NCBI RefSeq assembly: GCF_963678975.1
Contig: NC_089275.1
Location: 37,672,819-37,736,818 of the forward strand
Source: Dysidea avara
Taxonomy: Eukaryota > Porifera > Demospongiae > Dictyoceratida > Dysideidae
Direction of reading: 5' to 3'
DNA: 64,000 nt
A model generated the notes under the pieces. The model ran no database searches. It saw nothing but the letters and a program-made list of their open reading frames with translations, and had not been told where the DNA came from. Of the stretch, positions 36,108 through 48,055 are shown one piece after another; position 1 is the stretch's first letter; each line of letters starts with the position of its first letter. The translations under genes and the position numbers were made by a program.

Positions 36108-39100
36108 AGGATAATTTGCAGCTGATCTCTCTACTGGGTGACTTGAAATGTAGCTGAATTTTCTACAGGGTGATCTGCTTGTACGTAGATGAACTCTTTA
36201 CAGGATTCTCTCTACAGGGTGACTTGACTCTAGCTGAACTCTCTGCAGGGTTAGCTGTTTGTAGTTGAATTCTCTACAGAGTGATTTATTTGTAGCTGAA
36301 CTCTCTACAAGTTAACTTCTTCTAGCTGACCTGTCTACGGGGTGACTTGTTTCTAGCTGGTCTCTTTACAGGGAGATTTGTTTGTAGCTGAATTCTCTAC
36401 AGGGTGATTTGTTTGCAGCTGAACTCTCTACATGGTGGTTGCTTTGTAGCTGAACTCTCTAAAAGGTGACTTCTTATAGCTGAACTCTCTACAGGGTGAT
36501 CTTTTCATAGCTGAACTCTCTACAGGATGATTTGTTTGCAGCTGAACTCTCTACATGATGATTTCTTTGTAGCTGAACTCTCTACAGGGTGATTTGTTTG
36601 TAGCTGAAATCCCTACAGGTGATTTGTTTGTAGCTGAATTCTCTACAAGGTAACTTCTTCTAGCTGATCTCTCTACAGGATGACTTGTTTGTAGCTGAAC
36701 TCTCTACAAGGTGATACTTCTAGGTGATCTCTCTACAGGATGGCTTGTTTCTAACTGAACTCTCAACAGGGTGATCTGTTCATAGCTGAACTTTCTACTG
36801 GGTGATTTGTTTGCAGCTGAACTCTCTACATGGTGGTTTCTTTGTAGCTGAACTCTCTACAAGGTAACTTCTTCTAGCTGAACTCTCTACAGGGTGACTT
36901 GTTTCTAGCTGATCTCTCTACAGGGTGATCTGTTCATAGCTGAACTTTCTACAGGGTGATTTGTTTGCAGCTGAACTCTCTGCATGGTAGTAGTTTCTTT
37001 GTAGCTGAACTCTCTACAATGTGACTTCTTCTAGCTGAACTCTCTACAGGGTGACTTGTTAATAGCTGATCTCTCTACAGGGTGACTTGTTTCTAGCTGA
37101 ACTCTCTACAGGTGATTTGTTTGCAGCTGAACTCTCTACATGGTGGTTTCTTTGTAGCTGAACTCTCTACAAGGTAACTTCTTCTAGCTGATATTTTTAC
37201 AGGACATATTTGTTTGTAGCTGAGTTCTCTACAGGGTGATTTGTTTGCAGCTGAACTCTCTACATGGGAGTTTCATTGTAGCTGAACTCTCTACAATGTG
37301 ACTTCTTCTAGCTGAACTCTCTACAGGGTGACTTGTTTCTAGCTGATCTCTCTACAGGGTGACTTGTTTCTAGCTGATCTCTCTACAGGGTGACTTGTTT
37401 CTAGCTGAACTCTCTACAGGTGATTTGTTTGCAGCTGAACTCTCTACATGGTGGTTTCTTTGTAGCTGACTCTCTACAAGGTAACTTCTTCTAGCTGATC
37501 TTTCTACAGGGTGATTTGTTTGTAGCTGGATTCTCTACAGGGTGATTTATTTGCAGCTGAACTCTCTACAAGGTGACTTCTTCTAGCTGAACTCTCTACA
37601 GAGTGATTGATTTTTTTTTGCAATTGAACTCTCTACATGGTGGTTGCTTTGTAGCTGAACTCTCTAAAAGGTGACTTCTTCTAGTTGAACTCTCTACAGG
37701 ATGATGTTTTCGTAGCTGAACTCTCTACAGGATAATTTGTTTGCAGCTGAACTCTCTACATGATGATTTCTTTGTAGCTGAACTCTCTACAGGGTGATTT
37801 TTTTGTAGCTGAACTCCCTACAAGGTAACTTCTTCTAGCTAATCTTTCTACAGGCGATTTGTTTGTAGCTGAGCTCTCTACAGGGTGTTTGTTTGCAGCT
37901 GAACTCTCTACATGGTAGTTTCTTTGTAGCTGAACTCTCTACAATGTGACTTCTTCTAGCTGAACTCTCTACAGGGTGACTTGTTTCTAGCTGATCTCTC
38001 TACAGGGTGACTTGTTTCTAGCTGAACTCTCTACTGGTGATTTATTTGCAGCTGAACTCTCTACATGGTGGTTTCTTTGTAGCTGAACTCTCTACAAGGT
38101 AACTTCTTCTAGCTGATCTTTCTACAGGGTGATTTGTTTGTAGCTGAATTCTCTATAAGGTGATTTATTTGCAGCTCAACTCTCTATAAGGTGACTTCTT
38201 CTAGCTGAACTCTCTACAGAGTGATTGATTTTTTTGCAGCTGAACTCTCTACATGGTGGTTTCTTTGTAACTGAACTTTCTACAGGGTGATTTGTTTGTA
38301 GCTGAACTCTCTACAGGGTGATCTGTTCGTAGCTAAACTCCCTACAAGGTAACTTCTTCTAGCTGATCTTTCTACAGGGCATATTTGTTTGTAGCTGAGT
38401 TCTCTACAGGGTGATTTGTTTACAGCTGAACTCTCTACATGGTAGTTTCTTTGTAACTGAACTCTCTACAATGTGACTTCTTCTAGCTGAACTCTCTACA
38501 GGGTGACTTGTTTCTAGCTGATCTCTCTACAGGGTGACTTGTTTCTAGCTGAACTCGCTACTGGTGATTTGTTTGCAGCTGAACTCTCTACATGGTGGTT
38601 TCTTTGTAACTGAACTCTCTACGGGGTGATTTGTTTGTAGCTGAACTCTCTACGGGGTGATCTGTCCGTAGCTGAACTCTCTACAAGGTAACTTCTTCTA
38701 GCTGATCTTTCTACAGGGCATATTTGTTTGTAGCTGAGTTCTCTACATGGTGATTTTTTGCAGCTGAACTCTCTACATGGTAGTTTCTTTGTAGCTGAAC
38801 TCTCTACAATGTGACTTCTTCTAGCTGAACTCTCTACAGGGTGACTTGATTCTAGCTGATCTCTCTACAGGGTGACTTGTTTCTAGCTGAACTCTCTACA
38901 GGTGATTTGTTTGCAACTGAACTCTCTACTAGGTAACTTCTTCTAGCTGATCTTTCTACAGGGTGATTTATTTGCAGCTGAACTCTCTACAAGATGACTT
39001 CTTCTAGCTGAACTCTCTACAGAGTGATTGATTTTTTTGCAGCTGAACTCTCTACATGGTGGTTTCTTTGTAACTGAACTTTTTACAGGGTGATTTGTTT

Positions 39101-39440
39101 GTAGCTGAACTCTCTACAGGGTGATCTGTTCGTAGCTGAACTCCCTACAAGGTAACTTCTTCTAGCTGATCTTTCTACAGGGCATATTTGTTTGTAACTG
39201 AGTTATCTACTGGGTGATTTGTTTGCTGCTGAACTCTTTGCATGATTGTTTCTTTGTAACCGAACTCTCTACAAGGTAACTTCTTCTAGCTGATCTCTCT
39301 ACAGGGCACTTTGTTTGAGCTGAACTCTCTACATGATGGTTTCTTTGTAGCTGAACTCTCTATTAGGTACCTTTTTCTGGCTGATCTGACTACAGCGTGA
39401 CTTGTTTGTAGCTGAATTCCCTACAGAATAACTTGCAATG
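36108..39440 (+). repeat. 3.3-kb satellite array, unit about 31 bp
   Basis: Roughly 105 head-to-tail units of the form TAGCTGAACTCTCTACAGGG followed by TGACTTGTTTC. Unit variants differ in the spacer: GTGATTTGTTTG, TGGTGGTTTCTTTG, AAGGTAACTTCTTC, AATGTGACTTCTTC, GGCATATTTGTTTG. These variants recur in a fixed order over several hundred bases, so there is a higher-order arrangement that is irregular in length (successive blocks about 310 to 620 bp apart). All frames have stops, so it is not coding. The ends are degraded (36110-36250 and 39220-39440), as expected for a tandem array homogenised in its centre. Confidence 0.95.
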
Positions 39441-41085
39441 TATTATAGTCACCCATGTTAGCTAACCAGCATTGAAATACCAGAACTACATGCAGTTACC
39501 TAGACCCAATAAGACTGGCACCATATCCTGAGAGGTAGACTCCAGCACATCTTCCAAACCCACCACAATCAATAGCTGCATGAGACTGAGGTTTATATCA
39601 AACCAGTAAAGTATTTCAAAAAGATCGAGATTCTCTAATAGAACAGTAAAACACTCTAATAGAACAGTCATCGCATGCAACAGAGAGAATGACAACCATA
39701 TCCCCAGTAGGCTAATATGTTCTTGGCATGATGATGCAAATGTAAGTTACATAATATACTGAGCAGTTGCTGTCCTTTGTATACCAATTGCTATAACTCA
39801 GAAGATCAATCAGAAACAATGCATAATATTTTATTTGCATACAAAACTACAAAGAGTTTAGACAATAAAATGTGCATAGCTTCTGAGGGTCTATAGATAT
39901 GCCCCCAGACCCCCTGCTCTAATATGATGAACTCTGGAACACACCCAATTTCAAGCTATTGCTATTATATGTATTTTGGAGTTAAAGTGACACTTCCCCA
40001 TTTACATTGTATCATATGAAGAACTTCTCTGCACAAAGAAAAAACATACAAAACAAAACTATATAATGCATTTCTGAAAAGCATAAAAACAATCATAATA
40101 GTCAGAAAATTGGGGAAATGCCAAGAAGTATAATAGGCAAATTTTGGAGCATAATAGACTCAAGCCTAACAATCATTTGTTAGTGATGTAGGCTTACATA
40201 CTGGAGCAACTGCATGTAATAAGTTGATGCCATATGAACAAGTAAGTTGATTATAATTCACTATGTACACCAGTTTCCCTTAATGCCTCCTATAAGTATC
40301 AATTTAAGTTTTTAAAGCCACAACAACATTGATAACAAATGGATCTGCATGCGCATAGCATATTGACAGTTTAACTACATCAAGATTAATTCTTAAGGCA
40401 ACTCTAATAAATTCCATGACAGTGCATCATTCAAAACATCTGCACACAGCATTTTGCATCCCATTAACACATTACAATCATGTGTGTGGTGTATACACTG
40501 TATAGTTTCCTAATCTAATTAGTATATTGAACAGCTGCTGTTGATATGTACATACATCTATGAAATTCTCCATCCAAAAAATGCTTAAGAGATCTATGTA
40601 GTGAGTAGCTAATGACTGGATGTTTTTCTGATTATTTTTTGGGGGGTTCCAACGATCGTGCACTGTTAGCTATCAGAGAATGACATACAATGATTCAGAT
40701 TGGTAGTATATAGTGTAGTGTATAGTTATTCTTACAATTATATAATTGTAGCTCTGTTTGAGTTTACAACATTGTCCAAACTTGAGGTATACTTACCACC
40801 CTCTGATTCTTATAATGGATAGTCTAGCTTTTAAATTTGTGTACCATAATTACTGTAGCTATGCATGTAAATGTGCTACAGCTATGTACAATCATTGCAA
40901 GTATTTGGTGAAGCACATGTGATGGTATAGCTACATACTGTACATATCCATGGGAATGAAATAAAACTTTGCTCTATCCTAAGATGGTATAGGAATATGA
41001 TAGGAAGTGGCTATTTGCAATTGTGAATATTATAATTTCACATTATTTACCAAATTGAAACATTGCTTTTATAAGGTAGATGGTA
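39441..41085. other. intergenic stretch with a possible transposon remnant
   Basis: Two ACTCTAATAGAACAGT boxes lie at about 39630-39675, 30 bases apart, as in the pogo-like MITEs but without recognisable ends. At 39890-39925 the words TATGCCCCCAGACCCCCTG resemble the GCATGCCCCCACACCCCCT stretch inside the hAT element at 49.9 kb, so a hAT relic is possible. No exon is recognised. Confidence 0.4.
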
Positions 41086-41095
41086 CCTTGTTTGG
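41086..41095 (+). promoter_or_regulatory. CCTTGTTTGG upstream motif of FReD gene 2
   Basis: Exact 10-mer 204 bases before the start codon, matching those before copies 1 and 3. Nearer the start, the words TTGATCAGTGTTG and CAGTTCACA are also shared with copy 1, so the upstream regions are homologous and the motif may simply be inherited by duplication. Confidence 0.45.
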
Positions 41096-41289
41096 AATGA
41101 TCACTACGTTTTAACTACCAAACTTGGAGAACTACAGTAAGCTAAACAGGATGTTAACCTTGCAATTCTGCTTATGTAATATCCTAAATAGGAAATAAAT
41201 TGTGGTATAAATGTACTGCAATGTTTCTTCAACAGTTCACAATTTTTGAGAGAACAGCTGAGAGGTTGATCAGTGTTGTATAGTCTACA

Positions 41290-42051
41290 ATGACTACTAT
41301 TATAACACTAGTAGTTCTAGTTAGTCTAGGAATAGTGTTAGTTGATGGAGAATGTCAAACAAACGGTGGACCTATTGACAACTGTTGTTGTCTTGGCTAC
41401 AATAACAACAACTACAATGTAAAGAGTTCAGGAGTCTACACTATTGGTAACTTCTGTGAAGTGAAATGTTCCAATGCTAGAGTATATTGTGATACTACCT
41501 CAGGAGGAGGAGGATGGACTGTTATTCAGAGAAGAAAAGATGGAAGTGTTGATTTCTTTGGCAGAGATTGGGTAGAATATGAAGATGGATTTGGCAGTAT
41601 TAATGATGAGTTCTGGCTTGGACTAAGGCCTATGCATTGTCTGACCAGTCAAGGAAATTGGGAACTTAGAATAGACTATCGATTACCTAATGGAACAAAG
41701 TCATATCTTCACTACAAACAATTTGCAGTGGGACCAGCCGAAGATAACTATAGGTTAAACGTATCAGGATTTGTAACAGGAAGAAAAACTGATCCGTTTG
41801 ACAGTGGTCATCCACTGAACAGGATGCAATTTTCTGCTCGCGATGAAGACAATGATCACAAAGATGAAGCAACTAATAGAGATCGCCGTACTTGTGCCAA
41901 GTGCTGTGGAGGATGGTGGCACAATAATTGTGGCAATCTCAGACTGAATGAAAACTATAACAGCGCTTTCTTTATAAGGCTTAATGGTGAGTGGTACAAT
42001 CTACCATTTGTGGAAATGAAAATACGTCCTTTACTTTGTGATACTGACTGA
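41290..42051 (+). CDS. secreted fibrinogen-related (FReD) protein 2, 253 residues, single exon
   Basis: Intact intronless gene. Residues 1-20 form a clear signal peptide (MTTIITLVVLVSLGIVLVDG). A Cys-rich, Asn-rich segment follows (NGGPIDNCCCLGYNNNNYNV), then the fibrinogen C-terminal domain. This contains [43 protein letters not shown], then the calcium-site-like SARDEDNDHKDE and GGWWHNNCGNLRLNEN, ending FVEMKIRPLLCDTD. Domain order and the GGGWTVIQRR, EFWLG and GGWW motifs match ficolin/tachylectin-type FReDs. Such proteins bind acetylated sugars or other ligands outside the cell. There is no collagen stalk. The first 260 bases are almost the same as those of the gene at 44280, while the second half differs. 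The start is fixed by the signal peptide and shared flanks. Confidence 0.92.
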   Translation: MTTIITLVVLVSLGIVLVDGECQTNGGPIDNCCCLGYNNNNYNVKSSGVYTIGNFCEVKCSNARVYCDTTSGGGGWTVIQRRKDGSVDFFGRDWVEYEDGFGSINDEFWLGLRPMHCLTSQGNWELRIDYRLPNGTKSYLHYKQFAVGPAEDNYRLNVSGFVTGRKTDPFDSGHPLNRMQFSARDEDNDHKDEATNRDRRTCAKCCGGWWHNNCGNLRLNENYNSAFFIRLNGEWYNLPFVEMKIRPLLCDTD

Positions 42052-44095
42052 GTTTACTACGTTTGTGTGATGCAGTGACTGCATGGATTTGAATTTAGTA
42101 TAATTATTGTGCATCTAGATTTGTCATAGACTTAGGTTATGTATCAAGACATAGTCTGTAATGTATACAGTAGGTACATGTGGACTTGACATTAGTTGCT
42201 GCTCACATTGTGTGTTTTAGTGTGATATTTTTTACCATGGCAACTTAATTATGAGAAGAACTAGTGTTATAAGTTTTTATGCCGCTTAATACAGCAATGC
42301 AAGCAATATCATGGAATCTACTTTTGAAGGTGCATAAGTATAATGAAGCTTCCGTTGTGTTTATGTGGGAACAACCTGTGCATGTGATGTTGTTGTACAA
42401 GTAACCTTACATTCGCTACCACAGAACAGTACCATGAAATACCTATGGCTCATCCACAAAAAGTGAAATGTTCCCCATGAATGTGCCATGAAAGTCTTTT
42501 CATGGATATTACGTACATGCTGATGGCAATTTTCATGTCATGAATTACCTGTGAAAAGTAAAATTTCATATGCCATAGACAAATAATCTTATGGCACAGG
42601 AGAATTTCATAAAATTTAATGCAGTGCCCATGCATGGCCATAAACTGTTAAATTAATAATAGATATATCATAGAGAGTGTGCATGAAAATTACATGAAAT
42701 TTCATGAGAATTTCCATCGTATATCATAGCCTGCTCTCTGGTAGACAGTGGCTATGGATAAAATTTTAAAGTGGACTTCAACAGTTTTAGTGGAAATCAA
42801 GCGCAGTCAAACAATAACCTAACCAGTTGATTAGCGTGACTCATCAACTCTCTCAAGCTCCATTTCCTGCTGAAAACCACGACAAAGGCTTATTTACAGA
42901 TGAATTCTATGGAGGCTGGAGATCATGAGCAGTCCTTCTTTACAGATTCAGCAAACTGCACATTACATTGAGTATTAAAGTGTTTTATTAGTTTCCAACT
43001 AAGCTACTATATAGTTGTGGATCCAATAGAAACCTGTTCCTTTACAGGAACAGTCACTGGCAGTAATAATCTATAAAGTGCTGCATCAGCAAATTGATGG
43101 AGACTTTGACCGGGCATGTGCAGCACTGTGCTCACAAAGGGCACACAAATTTTGCCCTGTTTTGAGAATGTAGTTATAATATATGCACTTATAGCAATAA
43201 TGTACAATAACGTATTATACAAGTCTTAGATATTCTGAATCACTTGATTATAAGGTATATACTCCCTAGTCTGTTATACGATAGCACATATAACTGGTGT
43301 CCTCATACCTGCTGGCTTTCATGCACCAGGTTAATACTCATTGCATCAGCCACAAGCTGTAGTTCCAAATTCACACACAAGGAAAATAATATACTAGTCA
43401 TCAATAATTATATAGTAAGTGAGAAAACATATTGTGAAAATATTGCATCCTCAAATGGTAATATATGCAGAATCTAAACAGGGTTTAGTCAGTAAGGATT
43501 TCCAATTTAGTAGTAGTGGATCAGTGCAGAAGTTTCTGTAAACTAATTTCAAAGCTCAACACATGCTGTTTAAAGCGTACACTTTTATAACCTGGCATCA
43601 AAAAAGCCCTCAGATTTAGCTGTAGTAATTTACTCATTAAATAAAATTTTTCAGAAAATATTTATGCCCAACTAGACATAATATAGAATGTGTAAGTATA
43701 CACATCATAATCAAGTTACCCTAACTAACATCTGTTGAGAGAGAAAATAACTTGTGTACCTATAGAATTCCATCCCATCCCATCCCTTCCTTAATAAACA
43801 TAAAACTTGTTGTACCTTTCACCCCATGCAACAGTGTCCCTATACTGATGTGAAACCATATCCCTGCAGTCAAACTGTAGTATGTAATATACAAACTAAT
43901 TTTTTAATGAATAGTCATTAGCTATACATCAGCAGCTCAGGGAATAAATAAACAACCATGAAATAAAATAGTTCATGTTACCTAATATGTACATACATTA
44001 TACTCTTCTGCTTCATATGGTCATCAAACATTAGAAGTTGGTAATAATAATAGATGCTTAACATACCTACTCTTGATTGCCTACTGGTAGCATTA
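42052..44095. other. intergenic stretch between FReD genes 2 and 3
   Basis: Apart from the CATGAAAT cluster (42430-42720) I see no repeat with clear ends and no exon. The last 100 bases (about 43980-44095) resemble the sequence before the broken copy at 48904 (TCTGCTTCATATGGTCATCA), marking the left part of that duplication. Confidence 0.4.
42430..42720. repeat. cluster of CATGAAAT / ATTTCATG words
   Basis: Words such as CCATGAAA, TTTTCATGG, CATGTCATGAATT, AATTTCATA and CATGAAATTTCATGAGAATT recur in both orientations over 290 bases. The wording is the same as in the cluster at 26690-26840, so this may be one degenerate element family. Confidence 0.5.
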
Positions 44096-44105
44096 CCTTG
44101 TTTGG
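44096..44105 (+). promoter_or_regulatory. CCTTGTTTGG upstream motif of FReD gene 3
   Basis: Exact 10-mer 184 bases before the start codon. Together with 28931 and 41086 it is the best-preserved word upstream of the three copies, at similar but not equal distances. Confidence 0.45.
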
Positions 44106-44279
44106 CATAATTTCCTTATTTGGATGTATTAAAGAATGACTGGTTGATTTCCTTGTGAGGTAATACCATTATAATACATAAACAGCAATACATCTATATT
44201 AGCTCAAAGTGCTGACAACAGTTTACAGTCAGTTTATTGTGTATACGTAGAAGTGAACTAGAGTCTTGGCTAGTCTACA

Positions 44280-45017
44280 ATGACTACTATTATAACACTA
44301 GTAGTTCTAGTTAGTCTAGGAATAGTGCTGGTTGATGGAGAATGTCAAACAAATGGTGGACCTATTGACAACTGTTGTTGTCTTGGCTACAATAACAATA
44401 ACTACAATGTAAAGAGTTCTGGAGTCTACACTATTGGTAACTTCTGTGGAGTGAAATGTTCCAATACTAGAGTATATTGTGATACTACCTCAGGAGGAGG
44501 GGGATGGACTGTTATTCAGAGAAGAAAAGATGGAAGTGTTGATTTTACCAAAAGAGACTGGGTAGAATATGAAGATGGGTTTGGTAATCTTCAAGGAGAG
44601 TTTTGGCTTGGATTGAGGTCAATGCACTGCCTGACCAGTCAAGGAAATTGGGAGCTACGTATAGACTATCAGTTAGCAAATGGAACAAGATCTTATCTTC
44701 GTTACAAGCAATTTGCAGTAGGACCAGCTGATGACAAGTATCGCTTAACCATAACAGGATTTGACAGGGATGGATTAACTGACCCATTCGTCAGCAGTTC
44801 AACATTGAGTGGTATGCAATTCTCCTCCAGAGATCAAGACAATGTCAAATTACACAACCACTTAGCTTGTCCACAGCGACTCGGTGGATGGTGGTACAAT
44901 AACTGTGGCAATGCTAGACTCAATTATGACACTTACTCCATAAAACTCAATGGTGAATGGTTAAGTGTACCATTTCTGGAACTGAAAGTACGCCCATCAA
45001 ATTGTCTAATTTCTTAA
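44280..45017 (+). CDS. secreted fibrinogen-related (FReD) protein 3, 245 residues, single exon
   Basis: Intact intronless gene with the same signal peptide and Cys/Asn-rich start as the gene at 41290. The fibrinogen domain reads [38 protein letters not shown], then SSRDQDNVKLHNHLACPQRL and GGWWYNNCGNARLNYD, ending LELKVRPSNCLIS. Compared with gene 2, the calcium-loop region (DQDNVKLHNHL against DEDNDHKDEAT) and the following ligand-pocket loops are heavily changed, while the first third is nearly identical. DQDN is kept but the next acidic residue is lost, so calcium binding may be weakened. A tandem array with genes 2 and 4 and the same orientation point to origin by local duplication. Confidence 0.92.
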   Translation: MTTIITLVVLVSLGIVLVDGECQTNGGPIDNCCCLGYNNNNYNVKSSGVYTIGNFCGVKCSNTRVYCDTTSGGGGWTVIQRRKDGSVDFTKRDWVEYEDGFGNLQGEFWLGLRSMHCLTSQGNWELRIDYQLANGTRSYLRYKQFAVGPADDKYRLTITGFDRDGLTDPFVSSSTLSGMQFSSRDQDNVKLHNHLACPQRLGGWWYNNCGNARLNYDTYSIKLNGEWLSVPFLELKVRPSNCLIS

Positions 45018-46343
45018 CTTTCAATGATCAACATTTTTATATGGACATTGAAGAATGTGTCTTCTACTGGCATGTACTGTAATAGGCTTTTGTGTGTCAT
45101 ATTTTAACACAGCCATTTTATTAGTATCAATGTCTGTAAAATATTTATATGTGGTTGACGTGGCTAATACGTTTTACCTAGTAACAACATCATCATCACT
45201 GCAACAATTACCTGATTATTATGATAATGCTATTTTCTATGGATTTGTGTGCAGTAAAACCTTCATAATATAATTATACACTAGCTTTACTGAACCGACT
45301 CGCAGAGTTTCTGTGTAATTGCTTTGTACTTATTACTAGCTCACCATATTTCATTCCACTTCTTTAATTAGAAACTAATTTAAAAGTCAGATGGACCTTG
45401 GAGACTGCAGACTCTGTAATTCCAAACTAACTTGTCCACTGCATATGAACTGTACATAGTATGCATGGCTATTAATTACTGTACGTACCTCAATAGTTGT
45501 GTTCTTGTGAATTGAAATTCCTCTGGAACAAGAAAATATATTATTATTAATTTTTAATTTAGGAAAAATTGTTAAGAGTTATATATCCTCCAATCATTAT
45601 GAAATGCTCATGTTGCTTGGTTATTTTGATTTGACAACATGTGATCCTGTTAATACTTTATGTAATGCATGTATTGTACATGTATGTAGTGGTAATGTGC
45701 TCAGTTATAAATATTCCACACACACTCACACAGTTTGGAAACTTCACTAAGCCATAGCTACCTTCACATTCAATCTGATACTGATTTTGTTGTCTATTTT
45801 TGATACAGATTTTTATGAATGAAGAAAATGCTATTACTTCAAAAGTGTAACAATTCATTAGATTTTGAGATTCAAGTGTACATGATCACTCTCTAGAGCT
45901 GTGTCCTGTGTGACATTTACTAAAATCCTCTATCCAATTAAATATGCTTTCCTATACACTGTAGCTATTTACTGATATTAGCTTCTAGTGACTGTTTGCA
46001 AAGTAGTTCTATGACTGTACATGTACACTGATTATATGTATAAAATAATATGCACATCACACACACATGTCTCCTACACACATCCAATTCTGCAAACTTG
46101 AAAGACTGTATCCAAATAGAAATGCATCTGAAATCTGCAACGTGCGTGCAGCCAATGAGCTTGTTAAAAATGGGCCAACAATTTCGTGGTGATAGCAGAA
46201 TGTAACAAGCTACATGAATCATGAAACTATTGAAAAAGTAGTCAAATTTTATATTTATCTTCATGCCCAGTTTATTGGCACCTGGTCACATATCAGGGAA
46301 ATTAATTATAACTTGTACATTAATCACACTATAATGCACGTGC
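45018..46343. other. intergenic stretch
   Basis: I recognise no exon between the end of FReD gene 3 and the duplicated TLC exon at 46442. From about 46080 onwards the sequence is homologous to 50940 and beyond and is part of the segmental duplication. Confidence 0.4.
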
Positions 46344-48055
46344 CAGATTTAAGATGTAGGTAAAGGAGATGAATGCAATGACCTCAGTGAAACATAGACA
46401 TCCAAATGGTATATGACCAAGTCCCTTCTTTACAGTGTAACTCTGTACATAAAAATAATCAAATACACGTAATTATATGAGTAGAATTATTTCAGTACAC
46501 ATGTGGCATGCATCTGTACAAATCTCAATAGAACTACAGTTAATCCATGAGTCACCGACCAATAGAACCACAAGAATAACCTGAATTATAAGGTGGTCTT
46601 AAGTACAGAACACCTTTACTGTGTTGAACCTACTGTATGTGGTAACTCTAATGAACAACGTGGTTGCTAATTATAAATGAGATACCACTGTAACATAGTT
46701 ACCAGCACATGTGCAGAGTAGATATTGCCACTATTTGTGGGTGATGATTATAGCATAAACTCCTCTTAAGTGTAACAACTATTCAGTATAAAAAGATCAT
46801 TCATATTTAGAAGCTCTAGTACATTTCACTGCAATGCACAATAAAAAGAAAACCAGATGAAAGGTATGGCCTCCAGACACATGATTTTGAATGGCTTTTG
46901 TTCCTTTCCTTCCTAAAAAATAATTACTACAAGATAGTCTCCTAACCTGTAAGAGTGAATATATCCTTAGAGCAACATTTTTATACCAAATCAAATAAGC
47001 GTGGAGAATATTCAAGGGTACTTATTATTAGAAACTGTGAAACCTCTACAGTGGATCTTTAGTTATCCAAACACCTTAAAGTTTGTTCCTATAGAGTTAA
47101 ACAAAATAATTATAAGTGTTTGGATACTGAAGCCCATTAACTTATATACAGAGCTCTGCTCGATTACTCCAATAGAATATACATTTATTCTAACAGAGTG
47201 CACATTAATAATGAAATACTCCAATTGAATAGTCATGCTGTGTATGGATACCCAGGATTTGCATATGAAAGGATCTGCAATGCAGTAATTACCTAAGGTA
47301 GAGTAAATGTAGTATGCGATTACAAATTTATTGAAATGGAAGGCAAATAATTATCGTATTGTGTTGTCTGATATCCGACATTCCGGCATTGTGCAGTGTA
47401 GTACCTTGTGGTCTACATATATTTATCATGCAATATAGCTTTGTATCATTGTGGGATGAACTAGTAATAGGAATATTTCATTTATAAAAATATGGCTACA
47501 GGTCCAAAAGTGGATACAAGATTTAGTTTAAATTTTGCAAAAAGTGGCAAAGTAAAATACTACTGACTGTTCTATTAGAGTGGAGTGATCACACCATGTC
47601 AAGTTTACACCGACAATTACTACTTATAAGTCAGATTTGTTGAAGTAGCATTTCTGAAATTTTGCTTTTTTTCTTAGCCATTGCAGACTTTGCCATGTAT
47701 GTCTGAATGTAATATTCTTGGAAAAGAGGAAGGTGATGATGGAACATACTGTAATATTACCAACTTATATATACTAGTATTAATATTGATGCCTCAAGTG
47801 CAAAACTATGTATGAAGTCAACACACAACATACAAAAAGTACATCATTTGTCACTTACATACACTACTGGGATCAGTAAGAACACAAATATGTGATGAAT
47901 GATATTCAATGACTTCATAGTGAACAGTTTTATAACTAGATCCATCAGTGGTAACTGCTTGGATTTTCAAATATGACACATCACACATAACATAAATATT
48001 GTAGATAAAAAATAGTATGATAACCAATGATGTACCAGAATTAATATTAGCCAGC
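46344..48055 (-). pseudogene. duplicated TLC-domain exons, decayed
   Basis: Two exons of the TLC gene at 50362-56741 are repeated here. The copy of exon 3 (about 48055-47859) keeps the helix region (FIYNIYVMCDVSYLKI) and the His-His pair (IIHHIFVFLLIPVVY), but a 5-base deletion after SYLKI shifts the frame and the start of the exon has drifted. The copy of exon 4 (46442-46344) is open and one codon shorter (SYTVKKGLGHIPFGCLCFTE), with its donor changed from GTATGT to GCACGT. I found no matching last exon on the left, so a full product is unlikely. It is a host-gene relic from the segmental duplication. Confidence 0.75.
47049..47260. mobile_element. pogo/Tigger-like MITE, diverged copy
   Basis: It starts CAGTGGATCTTTAGTTATCC after TA and contains CTCGATTACTCCAATAGAAT and a second box, ATACTCCAATTGAATAGTCA. 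The right terminus is eroded (GTATGGATACCCAGG). It lies between the two decayed TLC exons. Confidence 0.6.

Noticed and set aside
36108-39440. Possible CRISPR-like array
   Set aside because: Unit spacing is continuous tandem repetition without unique spacers, the host is eukaryotic, and variants are related to each other.
41687-41872. Minus-strand frame within FReD gene 2 (and a similar one in gene 3)
   Set aside because: Shadow frames of well-supported plus-strand coding sequence.
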